A stretch of DNA of 64,000 nucleotides, taken from positions 620,001 to 684,000 of the forward strand of contig NZ_LMPD01000001.1 of NCBI RefSeq assembly GCF_001424305.1, in the 5' to 3' direction. This document shows, one piece after another, positions 50,927-60,233 of the stretch. Under the pieces are notes generated by a model, which saw only the letters and a list, made by a program, of their open reading frames with translations, ran no database searches and was not told the origin of the DNA. Position numbers and translations under genes: made by a program. Positions within the stretch are counted from its first letter, which is position 1, and each line of letters begins with the position of its first letter. This stretch comes from Pedobacter sp. Leaf176 (GTDB taxonomy: Bacteria; Bacteroidota; Bacteroidia; Sphingobacteriales; Sphingobacteriaceae).

Positions 50927-51229
50927 TTATAATTCTGAATTAATGATTTTACTTAATTGTTTTATACCTTCTTTATTGCGTTTGTAGTAAGTCCACTGCC
51001 CAACACGGGTTGAGGAAACTAAATCCGCACGCTGCAGAATGGACAGGTATTCGGAAATTGTACTTTGAGATAAACCTGCTTTGTTTTGGATTTGCCCAAC
51101 GCAAACACCAACATTTTCGAAATCGGCATTTGGCTGATCGGGGAAGTTTAGAGCAGGTTCTTTAAGCCAGTTCAAAATCTGTAAACGGGTTTTATTTGAT
51201 AAAGCCTTAAATATTTCTACTTGATCCAT
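50927..51229 (-). CDS. ArsR-family transcriptional regulator
   Basis: A 100-residue winged helix: FKALSNKTRLQILNWLKEP, NVGVCVGQIQNKAGLSQSTISEYLSILQRADLVSSTRVGQWTYYKRN. It keeps only one Cys at the alpha-3 position (GVCVGQ), so it may not be a two-Cys metal sensor; a redox or electrophile sensor is possible given the downstream ene-reductase. ATG 51229 is used; 12 open codons upstream include an unlikely start. The flavin oxidoreductase gene follows nine bases later. Confidence 0.88.
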   Translation of the reverse strand: MDQVEIFKALSNKTRLQILNWLKEPALNFPDQPNADFENVGVCVGQIQNKAGLSQSTISEYLSILQRADLVSSTRVGQWTYYKRNKEGIKQLSKIINSEL

Positions 51230-51404
51230 GAAGCAAATATATATCGACTTTTCCCGATATACCAATGATTAAATTTAAGTTTACAAAACCGTGTGAAAAG
51301 CATGAATAAGCGTTATTAAAACGTTTTAAATAAATGCTTGATGCGAAATTTTGTTAGGATTTTACTTAAACTAATTCTTACATTCGTTTAATCATTCTAA
51401 CCAA

Positions 51405-51983
51405 ATGTCTCACTATAAATCATTAACTGATAACGAACTTTTCGATCTTACCCAGGTTGGGGACAAATATGCTTTCGAAGAAATATACGAACGCTTTAAT
51501 GGTTTGTTATACATTTATGCGTGTAAATTGGTTACGGATAAAGAGGATGCAAGGGATATCGTTCAGGAAATTTTCGTTTACCTATGGAGCAATCTCAATA
51601 TTAAAATCAAATCTCAGTTATCAGCTTACTTATACACGGCGGTAAGGTATAAAGTATTCGATTGGATTGATAAGAATAAATCGAAATCAAATTATTTATT
51701 GTCATTAGAACATTTTTCCGAGACAGGTGATTGCATCACTGATGATTACATCCGGGAAAAAGAGTTCGCATCAATAATTGAAAAAGAAGTTAGCTTATTG
51801 CCTGCGAAAATGAGGCAGATATTTGAAATGAGTCGCCGGCAGCATTTATCTCAAAAGGAAATTGCCGAAATACTTCATCTTTCGGATAAAACAGTGAAAA
51901 AACAAATGAGTAATGCTTTGAAGGTACTTCGATTGAAGCTTACATCTTTCATTTCAATTGCAATTATTCTGTTCATTCGCTAA
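51405..51983 (+). CDS. ECF sigma factor (Bacteroides expansion family) of the PUL
   Basis: A 192-residue ECF sigma. Region 2: FEEIYERFNGLLYIYACKLVTDKEDARDIVQEIFVYLW; region 4: LPAKMRQIFEMSRRQHLSQKEIAEILHLSDKTVKKQMSNALKVLRL. It ends with a hydrophobic stretch (SFISIAIILFI) sometimes seen in this family. It begins the sigma-FecR-SusC-SusD series and should activate the PUL when FecR relays a signal from the STN-containing SusC. Confidence 0.94.
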   Translation: MSHYKSLTDNELFDLTQVGDKYAFEEIYERFNGLLYIYACKLVTDKEDARDIVQEIFVYLWSNLNIKIKSQLSAYLYTAVRYKVFDWIDKNKSKSNYLLSLEHFSETGDCITDDYIREKEFASIIEKEVSLLPAKMRQIFEMSRRQHLSQKEIAEILHLSDKTVKKQMSNALKVLRLKLTSFISIAIILFIR

Positions 51984-52089
51984 AAATTCTTTTGTTTATT
52001 AAAAATGCCGGTAAGCCTTTTTAAAGTTTTCGAAAGCATTTAGTTTGAAATGTTCAAAAGTGATTTGAAAATGAAAGGTATTGCTTTTG

Positions 52090-52330
52090 GCAGCAGGCAG
52101 TCCTGCTATCGCTCATAGTCCTCGCTACGCTGCGGGCTATTCCGCTCTATCAGGTTTAAAAACCGAGGTTTGTGCACCCAGCATACCGTTAAAATAGAAT
52201 ACCGCATTTGCAATTTAGCCCCGGTTGCAGCGAACACGAAGCAACAGCCATTTAGGCTGTTTTGCGGAGTAAAGCGTAAAACGGGAACAAATTTGGTTTT
52301 GTGCAAAAATCCTGCGCTTCCAGATAGAAA
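52090..52330. repeat. Large interspersed intergenic repeat (about 240 bp)
   Basis: GC-rich, structured segment within the 502-base gap 51984-52485: CCTGCTATCGCTCATAG through CCGCTCTATCAGG, whose ends pair imperfectly (CCTGcTA..GC with GC..TAtCAGG), then GCAGCGAACACGAAGCAAC and TAGGCTGTTTTGCGGAG. I recognise these phrases from repeats that recur in intergenic regions of Pedobacter and related genera. Small reading frames inside it are not convincing genes. The rest of the gap is AT-rich. Confidence 0.6.
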
Positions 52331-52485
52331 TAGCAAATTCAACCAGATAATTTGATAAGTCCTGACCTTGAATAAATTATAGATTAAGCTTTTTAACCGA
52401 ATTTAAAAAAAAATATTTTTCTTTCATCTACTACCTGGGCTTCAGTTATCCTACATGTATTTAATTAGCCAAATATATTACAGTG

Positions 52486-53658
52486 ATGAATAAAGCTGAA
52501 GTTGAAAAACTTTTAGAAAAATACAGAGATGGACTTTGTACTAAGCAGGAAAAAGTGCTGGTTGAATCGTGGCATCTTTTTGAGCTGTCAGAGAAAAAAT
52601 CTGATTTAAAACAGCAAGATATCATTGATGCTAAAAACCAAATCTGGCAAGCTATTGAAGAGCAAACGGAACTAAAACCAAAAACAAATTATATAACCTG
52701 GCTAAAGGTAGCAGCAGCGGCAGTAATATTATTTTTTATTGGCTTCATTATAAACAATAAAATCGAAAAGCAATTTATAGATAAAAGCTTAACTAAAAGT
52801 AAACTTGAAATTATTAAGCCGGGAACTAATAAAGCAACGTTAACTTTAGCTGATGGCTCTAAAATTTCGCTTACGGATGCGACCAATGGCGTTATCGCCG
52901 AGCAGGCCGGTATCAACATTACAAAAACAAAAAACGGTGAAATTATTTATACCATTGTTTCTCCAACGGTAGCAAAGACTAAAAATTTATACAATACAAT
53001 TGAAACGCCACGTGGCGGGCAATATCAAATCAATTTGCCCGACGGCACAAAAGTCTGGCTAAACGCTGAATCCTCTTTAAAATATCCAACAGCTTTTAAT
53101 AGTGATGGAAGGATGGTGGAATTGAAAGGCGAAGCTTATTTCGAGGTAGCAAAGTTATTAGACGGGAATGGCGGTCGTGTTCCGTTTAAAGTTAACAGTG
53201 AAATTGGTGATGGCAGAAACCAGCAGGTTGAGGTTTTAGGTACGCATTTTAACATCAATGCTTACCACGATGAACCAAATAACAAAACAACTTTATTAGA
53301 GGGAAAAGTTCGCATCCTGAATTTGAATTCCCTGGCATCCGGTATATTAAAACCAGGACAGCAATCGGTTATTTCGGCTTCATCGCCATCTGTTCTAGTG
53401 CGCAATGTTGATGCGGAAGATGCAATAACCTGGAAAGATGGTTTTTTCAGTTTTAACGATGAGAATTTACAAACTATAATGAATAAAATTTCCCGTTGGT
53501 ACAATGTAGATATCACCTATCGCGGCGCGAAAATGGATAAGCTTTTTGGTGGTAGAATTTCTAGATTTAATAGTGTAAACGAAGTTTTAGAAACCTTACA
53601 GGCCACAGGCGATGTCCATTTCAAAATTGAAGAAAGGAGGATTTTAGTTATGCCTTAA
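52486..53658 (+). CDS. FecR-family anti-sigma regulator
   Basis: A 390-residue inner membrane regulator. Cytoplasmic N-terminal part (residues 1-70) binds the sigma factor; one membrane helix is at about 73-91 (VAAAAVILFFIGFIIN); the FecR domain (YNTIETPRGGQYQINLPDGTKVWLNAESSLKYP) and the C-terminal DUF4974-like domain (FFSFNDENLQTIMNKISRWYNVDITYRG ... LQATGDVHFKIEERRILVMP) are periplasmic. ATG 52486 is chosen over a GTG three bases upstream. It links the STN domain of SusC to the sigma factor. Confidence 0.94.
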   Translation: MNKAEVEKLLEKYRDGLCTKQEKVLVESWHLFELSEKKSDLKQQDIIDAKNQIWQAIEEQTELKPKTNYITWLKVAAAAVILFFIGFIINNKIEKQFIDKSLTKSKLEIIKPGTNKATLTLADGSKISLTDATNGVIAEQAGINITKTKNGEIIYTIVSPTVAKTKNLYNTIETPRGGQYQINLPDGTKVWLNAESSLKYPTAFNSDGRMVELKGEAYFEVAKLLDGNGGRVPFKVNSEIGDGRNQQVEVLGTHFNINAYHDEPNNKTTLLEGKVRILNLNSLASGILKPGQQSVISASSPSVLVRNVDAEDAITWKDGFFSFNDENLQTIMNKISRWYNVDITYRGAKMDKLFGGRISRFNSVNEVLETLQATGDVHFKIEERRILVMP

Positions 53659-53715
53659 CGTATACTTTCCATCATCGGTTACGATGATTTTAGAATAAAG
53701 CATGGCTAAAAAAAA

Positions 53716-53739
53716 CCGGAAGCGCGGCAACGCTCCCGG
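53716..53739. repeat. Hairpin in the FecR-SusC leader
   Basis: CCGG-A-AGCG / CGCT-C-CCGG around CGGCAA. It lies 58 bases after the FecR stop and 71 before the SusC ATG; only A residues precede and no T tract follows on the plus strand. Could be a processing or stability element of the PUL transcript. Confidence 0.5.
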
Positions 53740-53809
53740 CGCAAATTAAGGCTTATTCTAAATCGTAAAATTGTGAGATACAACTATTCTAAACCTAATA
53801 ACCAAATAT

Positions 53810-56800
53810 ATGAATTTTTATACTGAATGGTTGCCCAATCCTAAGGGCCGACTATCTAAATTATTGTTGATTATGAAATTGACTTTTGTCTTATTAATCA
53901 CCACGTTTCTTCAAATAAGTTACGCTGCCAAAGCACAAAATATAACCCTCTCAGAAAAAAACAAAACCTTACTCAGTGTTTTTCGAAAACTGAACAAAAG
54001 TGTTGGTTATAGCTTTTTATACAATTCCGAGCTTTTAAAAGAGGCCAGACCGGTAACCATTGATGTAAAGAACATTGATATCAAAGAGGCTTTGAGACAA
54101 ATTTTTAGCGAACAGCCTCTTGATTACACAATTAAAAATAATACGATTATCATTCATCGGAAGTCAATAGATGGTTCTCCTTTGTTATTACGTGCTTACG
54201 CTGATATCAGGGGTAAAGTTGTTGATGAGACGGGTGCGCCGTTAATTGGTGCAAGTGTAAAAGTCAAGGGAACAAACCAAGGAACAATTACCGATGTGAA
54301 CGGAGCATTTCTTTTAAAAACAGTAGAAGAAAATGCGGTCATCGTTGTTACTTATATTGGTTATGAGAATAAAGAAGTTTCCGCAACATCCGGAGATTTA
54401 ACGATTCAAATGGCACCACAAGCAGGTGTACTTGCGGATGCTGTTGTAATTGGTTACGGTACACAAAAGAAAAGTGTGGTAACTGGCGCAATATCTCAGG
54501 TAAAAGGAACAGATTTAGAAAATATGCCTGTAGTTCGTGTTGAGCAATCTTTACAAGGCCGTACTTCTGGTTTAACCATCACAACATCTTCTGGTCAGCC
54601 GGGTGAAGGCGCAACCTTGCGTATTCGCGGTACAACTTCAATAAACAATAGTGAGGCCTTGTATATTGTTGATGGTGTGCAGGTTGGAGGTGGTATCGAT
54701 TACCTTAACCAGGCGGATATCGAATCCATCGAAGTTTTAAAAGATGCGGCATCCGGTGCCATTTATGGTGCCAGGGCGGCTAATGGTGTAATCATCATTA
54801 CCACAAAAAAAGGAAGTCGGAATGGCAGAATGGCTGTCAATTACAATACTTATTTAGGAACTCAAGCACCATCAAGAAAGTTAGATTTGTTAAATGCGAC
54901 ACAATACGCTACTATTTATAATGAAGCGGAGTATGCAAAAACGCCAGGTTTAACTACGCCAAGATTTCCAAACCCTTCACAGTATGGTGTGGGAACAGAT
55001 TGGCAGGCCGCTGTTTTTAATAACGATGCAAGAATTCAAAATCACGAATTAAGTATTAGCGGAGGCGGTGAAAAGTCTACCTACTACAGCTCATTCGGGT
55101 ATTTCGACCAGGAAGGTATCGTTGCGACAAGTAATTCTCAATACAAAAGATTTACAGCTCGTTTCAATTCGGAGCACCAGTTAACTAAGGCAATTAAATT
55201 CGGTCAAACAATTGGTTATACCCGTACAAACTCTGTTGGGGTTGGTACCAATACAGAATATGGTTCGCCATTAAACAGGGCGATTAACATCGACCCAATT
55301 ACACCAATTGTTGAAACAGATCCTGCAAAATATGGTGCTGCACCATATATAGGTAATCCTATTGTAAGAAACGAAGCTGGTTTTCCGTACGGAATTTCAC
55401 AATATGCCCAATCAGAAATTTTAAACCCGGTGGCTGCTTTGCAAGTTGCACAAGGTAACGGCTGGTCGGATAAAGTGGTGGCAAATGCTTTTGTTGAAGC
55501 AGAAATTATTAAAGGTTTAAAAATAAGATCACAAGGAGGCGTAGATTTAGCTTTCTGGGGAAGTGAAGGTTTCACCCCGATTTACTATTTGAACTCCATT
55601 AATCAGACAACAATTACTTCTTATAACAGAAGCTCAAACCGTGGCCTTTTTTATTCATTAGAGAATACAATCAGTTATAGCAAGCAAATTGATAAGCATA
55701 ACGTTACCGGTTTAATCGGTTATTCGTTCCAGAAAAACAGGGGTGAAACCCAAGGCGGGACAAAAGATGGTATTCCGGTAAGCAATATCAGAGATGCTTC
55801 ATTACAATTCCCGGTTTCAAGAGCAAATGATGTATTTTACGGTGGGGAATATTTGAATACGCTGAACTCCGCTTTCGCACGTTTAACTTATAACTACGAT
55901 GAAAAATACCTTTTAACGGGTATTATCCGCAGAGATGGTTCTTCACGTTTTGGTCCAAATAATAAGTTCGGTTATTTCCCATCAGCATCGATTGGTTGGG
56001 TTGCAAGTAGAGAAGATTTTTTTCCTAAAAACAACTATGTAACTTTCGTTAAATTCAGAGGTTCTTATGGAGTAGTAGGTAATGACAACATAGGCGATTT
56101 CAGGTATTTATCTACCGTTAGCGGTGGTAGAAATTATACTTTAGGCACGTCTGCAGGTTTAAATAACGGTGTAAGTCCGGATGCTTTATCAAATCCTGAT
56201 TTGAAATGGGAACAAACATCATCAACAGATATCGGTGTAGATATGAACCTTTTCGGCAACTTTACTTTAACTGCCGATTGGTACAAGAAAAAGACAACCG
56301 GTATGTTGCTTCAAATTGCCGTACCTGGTTACGTTGGCAACGCTGGTCCGATTGGTAACATTGCCGATTTATCCAATAAAGGTTTCGAATTGGAGTTAGG
56401 TTATACGAAAAGAATCGGCGAATTCTCTTTGAGAGTTAACGCAAACGGTGCCTTTGTTAAAAACAATATTGATTTCTTAGGTGATGATAAAGAATATCTT
56501 GGCGGCCAAACGGTTACGCCTCAGGCTTTGGAAATTACCCGTACTAAAGTTGGCAACGCAATTGGTTCCTTTTATGGTTACAGAAGCGATGGCTTATTCC
56601 AGAATCAAACTCAAATCAATAACTATAAAAGTCAATCGGGCGCACTTATACAACCAAATGCAAAACCAGGTGATATCAAGTTTATTGACTTAAATGGCGA
56701 CGGTCAGATTAATAACGACGACAGAGAAATCATTGGTAACCCAACGCCTGATTTCACTTACGGTATGACAGTTAACCTTGCTTACAAAGGTTTTGATTTA

Positions 56801-57226
56801 GTTGTTCTCGGTCAGGGCGTTGCCGGCAATCAGATTTTTAATGCATTAAGAAGATTTGACTTGCCAACCGCAAATTATACCACTGCTATTTTAAACCGGT
56901 GGACGGGTGAGGGAACAAGCAATACCATTCCGAGGGTAACACTGGATGACAGTAACCAGAACTACAGCCGTGTTTCGAGTATTTTCCTTGAAAGTGGTTC
57001 ATACTTTAGAATCAAAACTTTACAGGTAGGCTATTCGCTTCCTAAAAAATTGGTTGCCAAAGCTGGTTTGGATAAAGTTAGATTTTATGTAATGGCGAAT
57101 AACCTGGTAACATTTACAAAATATACAGGTTATGACCCGGAAATTGGTGGCGGAAGTTATGGTGTCGACCGTGGTTTCTATCCGCAGGCAAGAACTTTCT
57201 TTGCCGGTTTAAATGTTGGTTTTTAA
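53810..57226 (+). CDS. susC: SusC/RagA-family TonB-dependent receptor with STN domain
   Basis: A 1138-residue outer membrane receptor. Signal sequence around 18-42 (LLLIMKLTFVLLITTFLQISYAAKAQ), STN domain about 48-108 (LSVFRKLNKSVGYSFLYN...IDIKEALRQIF), CarboxypepD_reg at about 130-205 (IRGKVVDETGAPLIGASVKVKG), plug 215-330 (VEQSLQGRTSGLTITTSSGQPGEG, IYGARAANGVIIITTKKG) and a TonB barrel ending FAGLNVGF. The STN domain makes it a signalling receptor for the FecR/sigma pair. With SusD it binds and imports glycan oligomers. Confidence 0.96.
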   Translation: MNFYTEWLPNPKGRLSKLLLIMKLTFVLLITTFLQISYAAKAQNITLSEKNKTLLSVFRKLNKSVGYSFLYNSELLKEARPVTIDVKNIDIKEALRQIFSEQPLDYTIKNNTIIIHRKSIDGSPLLLRAYADIRGKVVDETGAPLIGASVKVKGTNQGTITDVNGAFLLKTVEENAVIVVTYIGYENKEVSATSGDLTIQMAPQAGVLADAVVIGYGTQKKSVVTGAISQVKGTDLENMPVVRVEQSLQGRTSGLTITTSSGQPGEGATLRIRGTTSINNSEALYIVDGVQVGGGIDYLNQADIESIEVLKDAASGAIYGARAANGVIIITTKKGSRNGRMAVNYNTYLGTQAPSRKLDLLNATQYATIYNEAEYAKTPGLTTPRFPNPSQYGVGTDWQAAVFNNDARIQNHELSISGGGEKSTYYSSFGYFDQEGIVATSNSQYKRFTARFNSEHQLTKAIKFGQTIGYTRTNSVGVGTNTEYGSPLNRAINIDPITPIVETDPAKYGAAPYIGNPIVRNEAGFPYGISQYAQSEILNPVAALQVAQGNGWSDKVVANAFVEAEIIKGLKIRSQGGVDLAFWGSEGFTPIYYLNSINQTTITSYNRSSNRGLFYSLENTISYSKQIDKHNVTGLIGYSFQKNRGETQGGTKDGIPVSNIRDASLQFPVSRANDVFYGGEYLNTLNSAFARLTYNYDEKYLLTGIIRRDGSSRFGPNNKFGYFPSASIGWVASREDFFPKNNYVTFVKFRGSYGVVGNDNIGDFRYLSTVSGGRNYTLGTSAGLNNGVSPDALSNPDLKWEQTSSTDIGVDMNLFGNFTLTADWYKKKTTGMLLQIAVPGYVGNAGPIGNIADLSNKGFELELGYTKRIGEFSLRVNANGAFVKNNIDFLGDDKEYLGGQTVTPQALEITRTKVGNAIGSFYGYRSDGLFQNQTQINNYKSQSGALIQPNAKPGDIKFIDLNGDGQINNDDREIIGNPTPDFTYGMTVNLAYKGFDLVVLGQGVAGNQIFNALRRFDLPTANYTTAILNRWTGEGTSNTIPRVTLDDSNQNYSRVSSIFLESGSYFRIKTLQVGYSLPKKLVAKAGLDKVRFYVMANNLVTFTKYTGYDPEIGGGSYGVDRGFYPQARTFFAGLNVGF

Positions 57227-57237
57227 TTATTGAAAAG

Positions 57238-58746
57238 ATGAACAATAAAAATCTTAAAAGCCTGATGGCAATAGTTGCTGTTATGGTTGTTTTTGTTTCG
57301 TGTAAGAAGGATTATTTAGAGCTAACGCCACGTGGAACAGCTCTTGAAGATAACTTTTATAAAAATGAAACCGAAGTTATGCAAGGCGTAATTGCCGTGT
57401 ATGACGTTACGCAGTGGGGTACAACTGGTGGTTATACCATGAAGATGCCTTTATTAAGTGCCGCATCTGATGATTGTTTCGCCGGCGGCAGTAATGCTTC
57501 CGATCAGCCAAACTGGGTTGCTTATGATAACTTTAACATGAACTCAAGTCTTGGTCCGCAAGTTGGTTTATGGAATAAAAACTTCACAGGTATCAACCGT
57601 GCCAACGTGATCCTGAGTAAGATCGAAAAGGCAACAACATTAAGTGCTGCTTTTAAAACCCGAGTTACCGCAGAGACTAAATTTTTAAGAGCTTACTTTT
57701 ATTTTGATTTGGTAAGGTGGTTCGGCAATGTGCCATTAATTACTAAAGTTTTAGAAACCAGTGAGCTTTACGCTCAGGTTCAATCTTCACCCGCTCAAAT
57801 CTATGCTCAAATTGAGAAAGATTTAAGAGAGGCGATTCCGGGTTTGCCCGCAACGATTTCTACAACTGAAAAGGGTAGGATTTCTCAGGGTGCGGCAAAA
57901 GCGCAGTTGGGTAAAGTTCTGCTATACCAAAATGATAATGCGAAAATGGTAGAAGCGGCTACTTTATTTGAAGATATAAACCGCCTTAACAATCCTTACG
58001 GTTATTCATTGTTACCAAATTATGCAGATATTTTTAACCCTGCTAATAAGTTCCATGCAGAGTCTATCCTGGAAATTCCTCATTCTAACAATGCGGCCTG
58101 GTCTGATTGGGGTTATATAAATGGTGGAGAAGGAAATGTTGGAACACAGTTTATCGGTATGGATAGCTACAATGGTGATACTTATTCCAGCGGTTGGGGC
58201 TTCTGCCCGGTGACCCTCGACTTGGTTAACGTTATGAAGAACGATCCTAGATTTGCAACCACAATTATTGATGGTGCAGCATTAAAAGCGGGAGGTGCAA
58301 CTTACAATGCCCGTTACCAAAACACCGATTATTTCATAAAAAAATATGCGCCTTTAAAGGCATTCCGATCAGCGAGTGGTGTTGCTGAACAAAACTGGCC
58401 GATTAACGAGATCGAAATCCGTTTAGCAGATACATATTTAATGCAAGCGGAAGCACTATTGAGAAGTGGTGGTAGCGCAACCCGCGCCAAAGAATTGCTG
58501 GATGCCGTTAGGGCACGTGTTGGTTTAACTTCCATTCCTGCTACGCTCGATAATATTTATGCAGAACGCAGACTGGAATTAGCAACCGAAGGTCATCGTT
58601 TCTTCGATTTAGTTAGAACGGGTAAGGCTGTCGCGGTTTTAGGTTCCCAGGGATTTAAAGCGGGCAAAAGCGAATATCTGCCAATTCCGTTAAACGAAAT
58701 CGAAGTTACCAAAGGTGGTATTAAACAAAATCCAGGTTATAATTAA
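57238..58746 (+). CDS. susD: SusD/RagB-family glycan-binding lipoprotein
   Basis: A 502-residue lipoprotein. The signal peptide and lipobox VVFVSCKKDY put the lipidated Cys at about residue 22; the N-terminal LELTPRGTALEDNFYKNETEVMQGV and the C-terminal RRLELATEGHRFFDLVRTGK ... YLPIPLNEIEVTKGGIKQNPGY are hallmarks of SusD. It caps the SusC barrel on the surface and binds the polysaccharide. Eleven bases after SusC. Confidence 0.96.
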   Translation: MNNKNLKSLMAIVAVMVVFVSCKKDYLELTPRGTALEDNFYKNETEVMQGVIAVYDVTQWGTTGGYTMKMPLLSAASDDCFAGGSNASDQPNWVAYDNFNMNSSLGPQVGLWNKNFTGINRANVILSKIEKATTLSAAFKTRVTAETKFLRAYFYFDLVRWFGNVPLITKVLETSELYAQVQSSPAQIYAQIEKDLREAIPGLPATISTTEKGRISQGAAKAQLGKVLLYQNDNAKMVEAATLFEDINRLNNPYGYSLLPNYADIFNPANKFHAESILEIPHSNNAAWSDWGYINGGEGNVGTQFIGMDSYNGDTYSSGWGFCPVTLDLVNVMKNDPRFATTIIDGAALKAGGATYNARYQNTDYFIKKYAPLKAFRSASGVAEQNWPINEIEIRLADTYLMQAEALLRSGGSATRAKELLDAVRARVGLTSIPATLDNIYAERRLELATEGHRFFDLVRTGKAVAVLGSQGFKAGKSEYLPIPLNEIEVTKGGIKQNPGYN

Positions 58747-58758
58747 TCAGCATCTGAC

Positions 58759-60180
58759 ATGAAATTATTTAAAAACAAAATAAAAGTATCAATCTTGCTT
58801 AGTCTGGGTTTGATGCTTAGCATTATGGTTTCCTGCAAAAAGAGCGAAACCACAAAAGACATCGGTGTTCCACCGACAGCCGCAGAAATTCAGTTTTCAT
58901 CTATGCCAACAAGTGCTAATCCAAATATTGTAAGCTTTAAAAGTCTTTACAACGGAATTAATGCCCACTGGGATTTCGGAAATGGCGCAAGCGCTGATGG
59001 AAATGATGTACAATCATCTTATCCAATTGCAGGAACGTACACCGTTAAGTTAACGGTATTGGCCGATGGCGGTTCCGTTTCAACAACCAAAACCATTACG
59101 ATAGCAACTACCAACACAAGTATGTTGAGCGATCCGGCTTACACCTTGCTTTCAGGTGGTCTATCAAATGCTGCCGGTAAAACCTGGGTTATCGACCAAA
59201 CACAACCGGGTCATTTAGGTGTTGGGCCAAATACTTCGCAAGCGCCTGACTGGTATCAGGCTGGCCCGAATGAAAAAGCAGGCCTTGGTTTTTACGATGA
59301 TGAAATGACTTTTGCTATGGGCGCATCATCGCTAAAGTATACTTATGCAAATAACGGAACTACCTTTGCCAATGCATCGAATGCGCCTGGAATTGGTGGC
59401 CCGACCGGAGCAAACGACCCGACTGTTAATTATACACCTCCAACAAACTTGACATGGATTTTGAACGATGTTAATGGGGTAAAATACATCAACCTAAGCA
59501 ACAACGGTTTTATTTCTTATTATTTAGGTGTTTCTTCTTATCAGATTTTATCGCTTACAACTGATGAAATGTGGTTACGTTGCCTTGATAAATCTAATGC
59601 AGGTAATGCCTGGTATTTGAAATTAATCAGGAAAGGATATGTAAGACCAGTTGTTCCTCCTGTTTTAAAACCAATTCAGGCTGCTATTTTATCTGATGAT
59701 TTCCAAAGTGCAACTGGCATGGCTTGGCTTGCTGAAAATATGGATTTCAACAGAAATTATGATAACCCTGCCCGTTTCCCTGTAAATACCTCTTCAAAAG
59801 TAGCTTATTACGAAAAAAGAACAGGCAACGATGGTCAGTATGGAAATCTCAACATCACGATGCCATATCGTTTTGATTTGGCTGCAAAAAATAAAATCAG
59901 GCTAAAGGTTTTCTTACCCGGCGGAAATGACTTTACAAAAACTCCGGCAACTGTTGCTGTCAAGCTTCAAAATTCTTTATTAGGTGGTAACGCCTGGCAA
60001 ACACAAATAGAAATTGTAAAAACAATTACTGTAGCTCAATACAATACTTGGGTTCAGTTGGAGTTTGATTACTCAGCTTCTGCCAGCCAAACATTATACG
60101 ATAAAATTGTTGTACAAATAGGTGGCGAAGGCCATCCAAATCCCGGTATATTTTATATCGACGATTTCGAGTTTAAATAG
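58759..60180 (+). CDS. PKD-domain lipoprotein (surface glycan-binding candidate)
   Basis: A 473-residue lipoprotein: signal and lipobox LMLSIMVSCKKSE. A PKD domain covers about residues 55-120 (NGINAHWDFGNGASADG ... GTYTVKLTVLADGGSVSTTKTITI). The middle part (125-305) is unknown; the C-terminal 160 residues (ILSDDFQSATGMAWLAENM ... HPNPGIFYIDDFEF) resemble a beta-sandwich carbohydrate-binding module. In laminarin PULs a third surface lipoprotein of this kind usually binds glucan. It is 12 bases after SusD and 53 before the GH16 gene. Confidence 0.8.
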   Translation: MKLFKNKIKVSILLSLGLMLSIMVSCKKSETTKDIGVPPTAAEIQFSSMPTSANPNIVSFKSLYNGINAHWDFGNGASADGNDVQSSYPIAGTYTVKLTVLADGGSVSTTKTITIATTNTSMLSDPAYTLLSGGLSNAAGKTWVIDQTQPGHLGVGPNTSQAPDWYQAGPNEKAGLGFYDDEMTFAMGASSLKYTYANNGTTFANASNAPGIGGPTGANDPTVNYTPPTNLTWILNDVNGVKYINLSNNGFISYYLGVSSYQILSLTTDEMWLRCLDKSNAGNAWYLKLIRKGYVRPVVPPVLKPIQAAILSDDFQSATGMAWLAENMDFNRNYDNPARFPVNTSSKVAYYEKRTGNDGQYGNLNITMPYRFDLAAKNKIRLKVFLPGGNDFTKTPATVAVKLQNSLLGGNAWQTQIEIVKTITVAQYNTWVQLEFDYSASASQTLYDKIVVQIGGEGHPNPGIFYIDDFEFK

Positions 60181-60233
60181 TGTAAATAACAGCAGTTTGG
60201 GATTCGTCCTAAACTGCTATTAAATTTTTTAAA

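Noticed and set aside
52106..52355. Short open frames in the GC-rich repeat
   Set aside because: They lie in a structured interspersed repeat; both strands are open by chance and neither shows a family pattern.
53716..53739. Hairpin between FecR and SusC as a terminator
   Set aside because: No T run follows on the plus strand, and the downstream genes should be co-expressed with the regulator.
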